In this document: positions 19,146 to 27,611 of the stretch, piece by piece
How positions within the stretch are numbered: the first letter of the stretch is position 1
Layout: every line of letters begins with the position of its first letter
Assembly (NCBI GenBank): GCA_963776845.1
Contig: CAVZOJ010000007.1
Span: 203,919-267,918, forward strand
DNA length: 64,000 nt
Origin: Roseitranquillus sp963776845
Lineage (GTDB): Bacteria > Pseudomonadota > Alphaproteobacteria > Rhodobacterales > Rhodobacteraceae
Direction: 5' to 3'
Position numbers and translations under genes: made by a program
Notes under the pieces: model-generated
Told to the model about the DNA's origin: nothing
Databases searched by the model: none
Seen by the model: the letters and a program-made list of their open reading frames with translations, nothing else

Positions 19146-19197
19146 GGCCGCAACCTTCCGCGATGCAGGCAGAGGCGGCAAGGCCGCACTGCCAAGA

Positions 19198-20014
19198 TCA
19201 GCCTTCGGCGTTCGGGAAGAAGAGCTGCTGGCCGTTCAACTGGTAGGAGGCGATCGCCTCCCGGCCCGCGTCGGAGAGCAGCCAGTCGACGAAGGCCTGC
19301 CCCGCCTCGGCGTTCACGCTCGGGCACGCCTCGGGGTTCACGAGGATCACGCCGTACTGGTTGAAGAGATCCTCGTCGCCCTCGACGACGATCTCGAAGT
19401 CGCCGCGGTTCTCGAAGCTGATCCAGGTGGCGCGGTCGGTCAGCGCGTAGGCCTCCATCCCGACGGCGGTGTTCAGCGTTTGGCCCATGCCGGAGCCGGT
19501 CTCGCGGTACCAGCCGCCGGAGGCCGCCTCGACGTCGACGCCGGCGCTGTCCCAAATCTGCAACTCCTTCGTGTGCGTGCCCGAACTCGTCGCCGCGAGA
19601 GGCGAAGGGCGCCTCGGCCTCGGCGATCTGGGCGACGGCGGCCTCGGCGTCGGTCATTCCGGCGATGCCGGCGGGGTCCGAGGCGGGGCCGACGACGACG
19701 AAGTCGTTGTACATCAGGTCGAAGCGCTCGACGCCCATACCGTCCGCCACGAACTGCTCCTCCTGCGCCTTGGCGTGGACGAGCAGCACGTCGCCGTCGC
19801 AGTTGCGCGCGTTCTGGATCGCCTGGCCGGTCCCGACGGCGACGACGTTGACGGTGATCCCCGTCTTCTCCTCGAACATCGGCAGCAGATGGTCGTAGAG
19901 GCCCGACGCCTGGGTGGATGTGGTGGACTGCACCAGGATCAACTCCTCCTGGGCGGCGAGGCCGGTGGCGGCGACGGCGAGCGCCGCGACGGCGGCAAGC
20001 GTGCGAACATGCAT
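19198..20014 (-). pseudogene. tupA: Tungstate ABC transporter substrate-binding protein, one frameshift
   Basis: Periplasmic oxyanion-binding protein. It has a signal peptide (MHVRTLAAVAALAVAATGLA), then 'ILVQSTTSTQASGLYDHLL', the TTST motif typical of TupA, and 'VVAVGTGQAIQNARNCDGDV' and 'MYNDFVVVGPASDPAGI', all characteristic of the tungstate-binding family. The frame breaks at about 19588-19592: after 'FASRGDE' an extra T throws the reading off, and 'LQIWDSAGVDVEAASGGWYR' to the end continues in another frame. A single-base correction restores a 271-residue protein, so a sequencing error is likely. Third gene of tupB-tupC-tupA-regulator. TupA prefers tungstate over molybdate in characterised cases. 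Confidence 0.85.
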
Positions 20015-20044
20015 TCCGATGAACTCCCTCGTTTTCGGATTGGT

Positions 20045-20782
20045 TCAGATGACAAGGCGGCCGGCGAGGTAGGCGCGGGCGGCCTCGGACGCGGGATCGG
20101 CGAAGAAGGTCTCGGCCAGCGTGTGCTCGGCGAGGCGGCCCATCGCCAGGAACACCACGTCGTCTGCGAGGCGCCGGGCTTGGCCGAGATCGTGGGTGAC
20201 GAAGACGATCCGGGTGCCTCTGGCGGCCGCGTGCCGCACGATCTCCTCGATCTTCAGGACCGAGGCGGGATCGAGGCTCGCCGTCGGCTCGTCGAGCAGC
20301 AGGACCTGAGGCTCGATCGCGAGCGCGCGGGCGAGCGCCAGCCGCTGCTGCTCGCCTCCGGAGAGGTGCCGCGCCGGCTGGCCCGAGTGGCCGCCGAGCC
20401 CGACGTGGTCGAGCAGCGCCTCGCGCCGCGACGGGACATCCTTGCCGCGCAGGACGAAGTCGAGATTGGCGGCGACCGAGCGGCGCAGCAGCACCGGCTT
20501 CTGGAACACCAGCGCCTGCCGCCGTCGGACCTCGGTCGTGAGCGTGTGGCCGCCCCAAAGGACCTCGCCGCACGTCGGCCGGACGAGCCCGTGAAGCATC
20601 CGCAGCAGCAGGCTTTTGCCGGCACCGTTCTGACCCATCACCATGGTGATACCGTACCGGCCGAGGCTCAGGTCGACGCCGTCGACTAGCCGCTTGCCGG
20701 CGATCTCGAGCGTCAGGCCCCGCACCGCGAGCGGCAGGAGCGCCGGCGTCGCGCCGCGCAGATCTGGCGCCACCTCACGCAT
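20045..20782 (-). CDS. tupC: Tungstate ABC transporter ATP-binding protein
   Basis: ATPase of 245 aa: Walker A GQNGAGKS, Q-loop 'VFQKPVLLRRSV', signature LSGGEQQR, Walker B VLLLDEPTASLD, and the H-loop 'FVTHDLGQARRLADDVVFL'. Its start overlaps the end of tupB by eight bases, and tupA begins 30 bases after its stop, so the three are one transcript. Length and the compact form without a TOBE extension fit TupC rather than ModC. Confidence 0.9.
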   Translation of the reverse strand: MREVAPDLRGATPALLPLAVRGLTLEIAGKRLVDGVDLSLGRYGITMVMGQNGAGKSLLLRMLHGLVRPTCGEVLWGGHTLTTEVRRRQALVFQKPVLLRRSVAANLDFVLRGKDVPSRREALLDHVGLGGHSGQPARHLSGGEQQRLALARALAIEPQVLLLDEPTASLDPASVLKIEEIVRHAAARGTRIVFVTHDLGQARRLADDVVFLAMGRLAEHTLAETFFADPASEAARAYLAGRLVI

Positions 20783-21482
20783 AGGCGGCGCGCGCGGCCG
20801 TCATCCGCAGGCTGTGCACCAGTGCGTTCACGCCAAGCGCGATGACCATCAGGATCAGCCCGAGGCCGAGCGCCAGCGCCAGGTCGCCCTTGGAGGTCTC
20901 GAGCGCGATCGCGGTCGTCATCACCCGCGTCAGATGGTCGATGTTGCCGCCGACGACGATGACAGCGCCGACTTCGGCCACCGCCCGGCCGAAGCCCGCC
21001 AGCGCCACGGTCAGCAGTGCATAGCGCCCGTCCCAGACCAGCGCCTGCATCGTCTCCAGGCGGCTAAGGCAGAATGAACGGAACTGCTCGTCGTATTCGG
21101 CATGCAGGTCCTCGAGCACCTGGCGCGAGAGAGCGGTGACGATCGGAGTGATGAGGATGGTCTGCGCGATGATCATCGCCGTGGGAGTGTAGAGCAGTCC
21201 AAGGAACCCCAGCGGCCCCGCGCGCGAGAGGTGCAGGTAGACCAGCAGGCCCACGACCACCGGGGGCAGGCCCATCAGCGCGTTCACCACCACGAGCACC
21301 GCGCCGCGGCCACAAAACCGCGTGATCGCCAGCAGCGCGCCGAGCGGCAGCCCAAGGATCAGCGCCACTGCCGTCGCCGAAAGACTGACCTGGAGAGATA
21401 GGCCCACGATCTCGATCAGGTCGGGATCGCCCGAGAAGACGAGCGCGAGCGCGAGTCGCAGGGCCTCTCCCATATCTTGCAC
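20775..21482 (-). CDS. tupB: Tungstate ABC transporter permease
   Basis: Inner-membrane permease, 235 aa, with about five spans. The EAA-type loop is recognisable at 'GFGRAVAEVGAVIVVGGN', the family's conserved 'EVGA..VGGNI' segment. GTG at 21482 or ATG at 21473 may serve as start; both are close. First gene of the tup operon, divergent from trmO, with about 165 bases of shared control region. Together with TupC and TupA it forms a high-affinity oxyanion importer feeding molybdo- or tungstoenzyme cofactors. Confidence 0.9.
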   Translation of the reverse strand: MQDMGEALRLALALVFSGDPDLIEIVGLSLQVSLSATAVALILGLPLGALLAITRFCGRGAVLVVVNALMGLPPVVVGLLVYLHLSRAGPLGFLGLLYTPTAMIIAQTILITPIVTALSRQVLEDLHAEYDEQFRSFCLSRLETMQALVWDGRYALLTVALAGFGRAVAEVGAVIVVGGNIDHLTRVMTTAIALETSKGDLALALGLGLILMVIALGVNALVHSLRMTAARAAYA

Positions 21483-21516
21483 GTCTTCTGCCTCGGAATC
21501 TGTCGCCGTAAATTAG

Positions 21517-21527
21517 ACAGTTACTGT
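21517..21527. promoter_or_regulatory. Palindrome between tupB and trmO
   Basis: ACAGT-T-ACTGT, a perfect inverted repeat in the shared promoter region of the divergent tup operon and trmO, 35 bases upstream of the tupB start. A second half-site pair, TGTC...GACA, overlaps it on the left. A candidate operator for the operon's own HTH/PBP-like regulator; no experimental motif is known to me for this family. Confidence 0.4.
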
Positions 21528-21649
21528 AGAGGCGTTTCCCGCAGGACAGCAAGGCATTCACATTAGGTTGTCAGGCTGTGCCAGCCATGGCGTCGGCCGA
21601 GCTTTCATGCAAACTTTCCCATCATCGGTCGAATTGCAGGAAGTGCGAC

Positions 21650-22129
21650 ATGAGCACCGTACCAGACATCAGAACGGGCGAAGTCGCCGTCGACGCTCCT
21701 CCGCTCGATGATGCCGCTCTGCACTTCATCGGTCGCATCCGTACCCCGTGGAAGGATCGCGAGGACTGTCCCAGGCAGGGACGCCAGGACGGGCCGGAAT
21801 GCCGGATAGAGGTGTTCGAGCCGTGGGTGCCGGCGCTGCAAGGCCTTGAGGAGTTCCAGACCTTGGAGATCCTCTACTGGCTCGACCGCTCGCGCCGCGA
21901 CCTCGTGCGGCAGAACCCGCGGCACGACGAGCGGACGTACGGAACCTTTGCCCTGCGCTCGCCTGTGCGGCCGAATCCGATCGGGACCGCAATGGTGCGC
22001 CTCGTGCAGATTGAGGGGCCGGTGCTGGTGGTGCGCGGGCTCGACTGCCTCGACGGCACGCCGCTGATCGACATCAAGCCCGACCGCTGCGCCTACAGCC
22101 CGAAGGCGCCGCCGAAGGGCGCTGAATGA
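21650..22129 (+). CDS. trmO: tRNA m6t6A37 methyltransferase TrmO (TsaA) family
   Basis: Beta-barrel SAM-dependent methyltransferase family (formerly UPF0066/TsaA), 159 aa. TrmO N-methylates t6A at position 37 of certain threonine tRNAs. Visible motifs are 'FIGRIRTPWKDREDCPRQG', 'ILYWLDRSRRDLVRQNP', 'GTFALRSPVRPNPIG' (the highly conserved substrate loop) and 'LDCLDGTPLIDIKPD'. The start at 21650 is preceded by 'gcaggaag'. It diverges from the tungstate operon; TsaA-type genes are often beside molybdate or tungstate transporters, so a metal-related paralogue role cannot be excluded. Confidence 0.9.
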   Translation: MSTVPDIRTGEVAVDAPPLDDAALHFIGRIRTPWKDREDCPRQGRQDGPECRIEVFEPWVPALQGLEEFQTLEILYWLDRSRRDLVRQNPRHDERTYGTFALRSPVRPNPIGTAMVRLVQIEGPVLVVRGLDCLDGTPLIDIKPDRCAYSPKAPPKGAE

Positions 22130-22150
22130 CGGGAAACGGGAGGTGGATCG

Positions 22151-22330
22151 ATGAGCGCTGCCCGCTGGCCGGCGGCGGTCGCACTTGCCACGGCGCCGAT
22201 GGCGGCTGACGCCGAGCCGGTGTCGCTCTACGCGGCCGGCAGCCTGACGATGGCCCTCGGCAGGGCCGCCGCGGATTTTGCGAGCGCCTACAATGTCGAG
22301 GTCGCGCCGACGCTCGGGCCCTCGGCCTGA
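22151..22330 (+). pseudogene. Oxyanion-binding protein (ModA-like), truncated
   Basis: Begins 21 bases after trmO: MSAARWPAAVALATAPMAA is a signal peptide, followed by 'VSLYAAGSLTMALGRAAADF' and 'ASAYNVEVAPTLGPSA', then a stop at 22328. The LYAAGSL...GPSG pattern is the start of a molybdate-type or related extracellular solute-binding protein. Sequence beyond this point belongs to an IS110 remnant, so the gene was cut after 59 codons. It would have been a second oxyanion-binding protein beside the tup operon. Confidence 0.75.
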
Positions 22331-22429
22331 CGCGCGGGCGAATCAAGGCGGGCCAGACGGCGCAGTTTTCGCCTCCGCCGACAAAGGGCATCCTCGCACA
22401 CTCGCGGAGGCCGGGCGCGGCGGGCCGGC

Positions 22430-22690
22430 GTCCGCGCCGCCTCGATGCGCTTCGTGACCGTCTCGATCCTGTCGCGCAGCTGATCGGCCAGCAGATCGAA
22501 GGCTGGCCGGCCCGCTTCTGGCGCCTGCTCCACGGCTTCAAGCAGCCGGTCGACGTTGTGGATACCCTTCGCCACCACGCTTGGTGAGGGATGCCCGAAC
22601 TCGGCGAGATGCGCGCGGAGCGCGTTCACCGCTCTCAGGTCTGCTGGCCGATGAGAAAGTCCCGTGCCTCGTGGTCGAGCAGCGCCGCCC
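22430..22690 (-). pseudogene. IS110-family transposase fragment
   Basis: The minus strand reads 'RAVNALRAHLAEFGH', 'VVAKGIHNVDRLLEAVEQAP' and 'FDLLADQLRDRIETVTKRIE', homologous to the middle of the IS110 transposase at 15217-16311. N- and C-terminal catalytic parts are absent. It abuts the truncated binding-protein gene and is the likely cause of that truncation. Confidence 0.75.
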
Positions 22691-22909
22691 GGGCCACGGG
22701 AAGCGTCCAGTCCCCGCCTCCGGAAGCCCTCTGGCCCTCCCCTCCCGCCGCACCACCCGGCGGGGCTCCTCCTGTCGCCTACGACCGAGACGAGCAATTG
22801 CTCGCGCACCCTCTCGCCCCGTTCGCACCACCCGCGCAACCTGCGCAGCCCGCGCTCTGCTGGCTCCGCCAGACCGGAGCCGCCAAGACCACCGACGTCA
22901 CCTTCACCC

Positions 22910-23071
22910 CACGCCAAGGCCCTCGCCGGCATGATCGCCGAGAACGAGACCCGCGCCGACCTCTCCCCGTGGGAGAAGGCCCGCATCGTCGTCGAGGCCC
23001 GCGACCAGGGCCTCTTCCCCATCCTCGACGCTGTCTCCCGCCTCTACCACGCGGTCAACCGGCGGCCTTAA
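22910..23071 (+). pseudogene. ParB/RepB-type partition protein fragment
   Basis: About 50 residues: 'ALAGMIAENETRADLSPWEK', 'ARIVVEARDQGLFPILDAV', 'SRLYHAVN', then a stop. The 'ENETRADLSPWEKA' stretch is characteristic of ParB-family plasmid partition proteins (RepB of repABC-like replicons). Preceding and following sequence is unrelated, so this is a relic. It suggests past exchange with a plasmid or chromid. Confidence 0.65.
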
Positions 23072-23097
23072 GCGGGTCAACCTCGAGCAACTCATCT

Positions 23098-23975
23098 GGC
23101 TCTCGCGGGGTGAGACGAACATCTCGTTCATGCGGGCACGGTTTTCTCCGGATCGGCCTCTCGGCCTCTCGGCCTTCCTGTCGCTGGCCGCGGTCGGGCT
23201 AGCGTGGCGCGGGGCTCAACCACGGGATCGACGTTCGGGGCGGCATTCAGGTGGAGGCAAAAATCCCGATCCGATCTCGCTCTCAAACCTTGGCTAGACC
23301 TCGGCGCCGCGGGGCTCGGACAGGTCGTCCCCCAGAACCCGGCGGCGGCGACAGCGTGCTGGTGCGCGCGCAGGAGCAGCCGGGGGCAAGACGGCGCAGA
23401 CTCGCGCCGTCGAGACCGTCCGCGAGACGATGCGCCAGCTCTAACCCGACGCGCAGATCCTAAATGCCGACGTCGTCGGGCCGAAGGTCAGCGGTGAACT
23501 GGCCCGGAGCGCAGTGATCGCCGTCTCCCTCGCGATGATGATCTACATCTGGACCCGGTTCGAATGGCACATCGCGGTCGGCGCCATCGTGACGCTGGTG
23601 CTAGACACGACGAAGACGGTCGACTTCTTCGCGCTGACCGGGCTCGACTTCAACATGACCGCAATCCCGGCGCTGCCGACGATCATCGACTATTCGCTGA
23701 ACGACAATGTCCGGGTCTATGAGCGGATGCGCGAGAACCGCAAGGCGCACCCAGAGATGCCGCTCAGGCGGCTGATCGAGGTCAGCATCAACCAGATTTT
23801 CGCTCGCTGAACCTATACCGCGGCCGCGGTGCTGCCAACGGTGGTCTGGGCGGACCGGCGGTCGCGAGCTTGGCGGTCCCGCTCGTCTTCGTCGTCGTCG
23901 CCGCCACCACGTCTTCGATCTTCATCGCCACCCCGATCCTGCTCTTCCTCGGAACCCGGCGCGACCGTCGGGCCG
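23098..23975 (+). pseudogene. secF: secF, heavily decayed
   Basis: Remnants of the preprotein translocase subunit SecF in the correct order but in several frames. The N-terminal 'ETNISFMRARF' is followed by 'GIDVRGGIQVEAKIP'. Then comes an intact run 23470-23810 ('VVGPKVSGELARSAVIAVSL', 'LTGLDFNMTAIPALPTIIDY', 'SINQIFAR') ended by TGA where RTILTS would be expected. The C-terminal 'SIFIATPILLFLGT' follows after another frame change. SecF normally spans six membrane helices with SecD; this copy cannot work. An intact secF must be elsewhere, so this looks like a duplicated or transferred piece. Confidence 0.8.
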
Positions 23976-24023
23976 GAGAGATCGGCCCAGCGCGAACCGC
24001 CCCGCTTCCCCCGCGCCCTCACC

Positions 24024-24115
24024 ATGCTCAACAACATCGGCGCTCCAGGCATGCTCCTGATCCTCGCGGCTCGGGCATCCCCGCATTCAAGAAGGGCGTC
24101 CGCGACGAGGATTAG
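24024..24115 (+). pseudogene. tatA: tatA, internally deleted
   Basis: Starts MLNNIGAPGMLLILA, the N-terminal membrane helix of the twin-arginine translocase subunit TatA, but the FGRGK..MGE part is gone. The amphipathic-helix end 'GIPAFKKGVRDED' follows in another frame and terminates normally. It lies 50 bases after the secF remnant, so pieces of two protein-export genes stand side by side. Confidence 0.7.
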
Positions 24116-24449
24116 GCCCGCGCCAGGCTCGCCGCCGACAAGAGTATCCCGACGCCGCCTGACCTTTGGCGACGCATAGGTCGGAAGGTTCGCTGCGATG
24201 CAGGTTTCTCGGACGCCCGCCGCAACGTTTGAGGAGTGCGGGGCGTCGCCTGGCGTCGGAGAAGCGCTCGAGCACGAAATCGCTTGGTTGGGATTTTTTG
24301 GATCAGCCGTGGCTATGGGGATTTGAGTGTCGTGGCCGCTCGGTTTCCGTGCGTCTGACATGAATGCGCTGGTTGTTGCCTGCGCTGCAATTCGGCACGG
24401 AGGTCGGTGCCGTCGAGGCAGTCGTCGGTGCTTTTCGATGATGCTCGCG

Positions 24450-25270
24450 GTTCTTGCTGCGCCATAAGCGCCTGGATGACCCGGATGTCGACACCGCGCT
24501 CCAGCAGATGGGTCGCAAAGGAATGGCGCATCGTGCCGGAGGCGCGTCTTCGACACGACGTGTGCAGCGTCACGGGTTTGGTGATCCCGGCCGCGCGCGC
24601 CGCCTCCTTGAACAGTCGTGAAGTCTGGCGTGCGGAGAGGTGCTTGCCACGATATCCGGGAAACAGAAGCCGCGCGTCTCCGGGCACGCCCTTGTCCTGA
24701 CCGGTCGGGCGTTCGGTCCACCAGTCTCGCAACAGGCCCAAGGATACCTGCGGGCAACATCACGTTGCGATCCTTGCGGCCCTTGGCTTGCACGATGCGG
24801 ATGATCTTCTGGGCGCTGTCGATATCGCCGACCTTGAGGCGGACGACCTCGCCTGCGCGCATGCCGCAGCCATAGGCCAGCGAGAGCATTACACGCGCCT
24901 TCATGCCCGGCGCCATGGCCAGAATACGTTTGACCTCGTTGCGGCTCAGCACGAGCGGCACCTTGACCGGTTCCTTCAGGTGGAAAATCTCGGCCGCGAG
25001 GTCATGCCGGCGGAGGGTCACGCGGAACAGGAACTTCACGCCCGTCATGGTCTGGTTGCGGGTGCAGATGCTGGTCCCGGTCTCGATCAGATGATGCTGG
25101 AAATCCCTCACCTCATCCGGTGTCGCCGTCTCCGGAGAGCGTCCGAGCCACGCCGCAAACCGCTTGCAGGCCCGTAAGTGACTGGCCTGCGATGCCCGGC
25201 CAAGACCGCGCGCAGACATGTCCGCGATCATGCGGGCGCGAAGGGGTGTCATCGTCAGGGAGTGCTGCAT
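24450..25270 (-). pseudogene. Tyrosine recombinase (XerC-like), broken
   Basis: Starts MQHSLTMTPLRARMIADM; the core-binding domain is 'RGLGRASQASHLRACKRFAA'. The catalytic domain has Arg in 'LSLAYGCGMRAGEVVRLKV' and Lys in 'RIVQAKGRKDRNVMLP'. The frame changes near 24745, after which 'LFPGYRGKHLSARQTSRLF' and 'MRHSFATHLLERGVDIRVIQ' (H-x-x-R) follow. A 27-base insertion carrying the 25-bp palindromic repeat adds nine residues before MRHSF. The sequence ends at 'QALMAQQEPRASS', so the last His and the catalytic Tyr are lost. This type of integrase often accompanies IS91-like elements. Confidence 0.82.
24535..24559. repeat. 25-bp palindromic in-gene repeat, copy 3
   Basis: Plus-strand sequence gccggaggcgcgtc then ttcgacacgac; together with copies 1 and 2 it gives a consensus GCCRGAGGCGYGYCTKCGRCACGAC. 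It is inserted in the integrase gene on the opposite strand, between codons for 'VTLHT' and 'MRHSF', which are adjacent in related integrases. Removing 27 bases (24532-24558) restores the reading, with CGTG repeated at both edges. Confidence 0.75.
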
Positions 25271-25384
25271 GGGAAAGTCCTCTGTCAACCGAGGCAAGAT
25301 CGCCTCGAGACAAAGGGGATCAGCCCACAGTCCCACGCCGCAAAACGGCCTTGATTCAGCGCCGCCCCCCGCGACGCTCGCCAA

Positions 25385-25852
25385 ATATCGCGAAGCGATT
25401 TAGTGCCCGAGATCGAAGCGGACCTGCTATACGCGCCCAGTAGTCTGTCCCGTACCCAGAAAGCGGTCGTGGTTCAGCCGTCATAGCCATCGCGGGCGCG
25501 CCTGCGGTCGGCCGGTCGAAGAGGCCGAGCAGGTAGCGGAGTGAGGACGCTCCCGATCAAGCCGGCGGCGACTGGCGTCTGGACCTCCCTGTAGGGGATC
25601 AACTACAGGTCGCGATCCGGCTGGAGATGCACACCGATTTGGGTGGCTCGGCATCCTCGCCGGCGTTCCGCCCGATTTGGAACTGCCGATTTTGTTTGTG
25701 ACCGACGTAAGCCGCGAGGGATACCAGACGCTTCAAGTTCGGGGCAGCGGAAGGTCAGGATTTGAGAAGGCGCCGACGCGGAAAAGTCCGCGCCGGCGGT
25801 ACGATCGGCCGCTCGCGACGCGGCGCAGCGGCGGAAGGTCAGCGAAAGTTAC
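25385..25852. other. About 470 bases without a recognised gene
   Basis: Transition between the mobile-element region and the chromosomal core block. No frame on either strand has convincing protein-like composition. No terminator or tRNA seen. Confidence 0.5.
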
Positions 25853-25996
25853 TCACTCCTCGATGACTTCCTCCGTCCCGGTCGCAGGGTCGACAGCCTC
25901 GACCGCTTCGTCTCCGAGTTCAATGACACCAGCGAGCACCAGGATGAAGATGATGACAATGATCGCGATGACGGCGATGATGATATTCCGAACCAT
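25853..25996 (-). CDS. Small single-span membrane protein, 47 aa
   Basis: The frame MVRNIIIAVIAIIVIIFILV, then LAGVIELGDEAVEAVDPATG and TEEVIEE, stop. It has a strongly hydrophobic helix of about 20 residues at the N-terminus and an acidic tail. A GGAGG site six bases before the ATG ('ggaggacctgaatg') supports translation. The biased composition and good RBS make a chance frame unlikely. Divergent from ccmI across about 400 bases. Function unknown. Confidence 0.65.
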   Translation of the reverse strand: MVRNIIIAVIAIIVIIFILVLAGVIELGDEAVEAVDPATGTEEVIEE

Positions 25997-26399
25997 TCAG
26001 GTCCTCCTCGTTGCGCTGGAGGGACATTAGCACCGCAACGAGCGGGTTGCCGCACCCGTCTCGTTCGACGGCGGCATTTTGCCTGCGAGGTCGGCGAGAT
26101 AGCGACACTGGCGCCAGCTTCGGCAGCGGCAGTGCTTCTGACCCTCGTTTTGCAATCAACTCCTCGCGCGGCAGCGCGCCGATCCCGCGGCAGGCTCTCC
26201 GATGCAGACCGCCCCCCTCGGAAGCACCCGATGCAGAATTTGGCCGCACCTGGGCTCGGCGCGACCCGGAGCCGTGCCTCGAGGACGACATCGCGTCCCG
26301 AGGTCGCGGGACACGGCCTGGGGTTTCGTCGTGGCCTGCCGTCAGCTATCTGGTGCGCAAGGCCCGGCGTCACGGGTCGCGACGGGAATTTTCGATCCG
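25997..26399. other. Intergenic region between the small membrane protein and ccmI
   Basis: About 400 bases without a convincing gene; it should hold promoters for both divergent genes. Arginine-rich frames on both strands are judged to be chance in GC-rich DNA. Confidence 0.45.
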
Positions 26400-27611
26400 A
26401 TGGTGTTCTGGCTGATAGCGGTTGCGATGGCGGCAGGCGTTGCCGCTCTCCTGGCACGCGCGATGCTGCGCGACGGTGCGGCTGGCGGTGGGGCGACCGA
26501 CCTCGACGTCTACCGCGACCAGCTCGCCGAGGTGGAGCGCGATCGCGAGCGCGGCTTGATCGATACCTCGGAAGCGGAACGGCTGAGGCTCGAGGTTTCC
26601 CGCCGCCTGCTGGACGCCGACCGAAAGTCGCAGCCCGCGGCCGCCGCAGGATCCGGCCCCAGAGCCGCGACACGGGCTACAGCGGTCGTCGCGGCGCTTG
26701 CGGTGCTCGGAGGCGGCCTCGGCGTCTACGCACTTCTTGGAGCGCCAGGCTACCCGGACCTGCCGGTGCAGCGCCGCATCGAGATGGCCGAGGAGGCGCG
26801 CGAGACGCGCCCCGGCCAGCAGATGGCAGAGGCGGAGGCGACACTGTCGCGGCCGGTCGCTCCGGCGGATTCGCGTCATGCAGAACTCTTGGAAGAGCTG
26901 CGAGCGGCGCTGGAGGAACGGCCGGACGACCTGCAGGGCTACGTCCTGCTCGCGCGCAACGAGGCAGGGCTTGGCAACTACGTCGCGGCGCGGCGGGCCC
27001 AGGAACGTGTGCTGGAGTTGAAGGGGCCCGAGGCCACGTCGGCCGACTGGGCCGACTACGCCTTGCTTCTGGTCTATGCGGCGGGCGGTTACGTCTCGCC
27101 GGAGGCAGAGACGGCAATCGCCGGGGTGCTGGAGCGGGAGCCGTCCAACGGAACGGCGCGCTATCTTTCCGGGCTCCTGTACGCTCAGACGGGCCGACCC
27201 GACCTTGCGTTCCGTATCTGGCGACCGCTTCTGGAAGAGTCCCCGCGCGGCGCGCCCTGGAGCGCGCCGATCCGTGCCCGCATCGCCGATGTCGCGCGCA
27301 GCGCGGGGGTCGAGTACCAGCTGCCCGAAATCCGCGGCCCGACGGCAGCCGACATGGCGGCGGCGTCCGACATGACGCCCGACGAGCGCCAGCAGATGAT
27401 CCGGGGCATGGTCGAGGGACTCGCCGGCCGGCTGGCCGAGCAGGGCGGCCCGGCGGAGGAGTGGGCCCGGCTCATCACCGCGCTGGGCGTCCTGGGCGAA
27501 ATTGATCGCGCCGGCGCAATCTATGCCGAGGCACGGGAGGCCTTCGGGGCGGACAGCGAGGACCTCGCCTTGATCGAGGACGCTGCCGAGCGAGCCGGCG
27601 TCACGCAATGA
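26400..27611 (+). CDS. ccmI: Cytochrome c biogenesis protein CcmI
   Basis: Subunit of the haem-ligation complex of System I cytochrome c maturation, 403 aa. The first helix (MVFWLIAVAMAAGVAALLAR) and a second span near residues 90-115 bracket a cytoplasmic leucine-zipper-like loop ('LDVYRDQLAEVERDRERGLI', 'EAERLRLEVSRRLLDADR') typical of CcmI. The periplasmic C-terminal part has TPR-like repeats that bind apocytochrome. The ATG at 26400 starts the first membrane helix. It overlaps ruvX by ATGA. Confidence 0.9.
   Translation: MVFWLIAVAMAAGVAALLARAMLRDGAAGGGATDLDVYRDQLAEVERDRERGLIDTSEAERLRLEVSRRLLDADRKSQPAAAAGSGPRAATRATAVVAALAVLGGGLGVYALLGAPGYPDLPVQRRIEMAEEARETRPGQQMAEAEATLSRPVAPADSRHAELLEELRAALEERPDDLQGYVLLARNEAGLGNYVAARRAQERVLELKGPEATSADWADYALLLVYAAGGYVSPEAETAIAGVLEREPSNGTARYLSGLLYAQTGRPDLAFRIWRPLLEESPRGAPWSAPIRARIADVARSAGVEYQLPEIRGPTAADMAAASDMTPDERQQMIRGMVEGLAGRLAEQGGPAEEWARLITALGVLGEIDRAGAIYAEAREAFGADSEDLALIEDAAERAGVTQ

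Noticed and set aside
19469..20689. 406-codon plus-strand frame across tupA and tupC
   Set aside because: Antisense to two genes with unmistakable TupA and ABC ATPase motifs; no domain of its own.
22591..23202. 203-codon plus-strand frame
   Set aside because: Runs across the IS110 fragment, the RepB relic and the secF remnant, which are read in other frames; composition is proline/arginine-rich.
25849..26673. 274-codon minus-strand frame overlapping the start of ccmI
   Set aside because: Arginine/proline-rich with no domain, and it overlaps the well-supported ccmI N-terminus and the 47-residue membrane protein.
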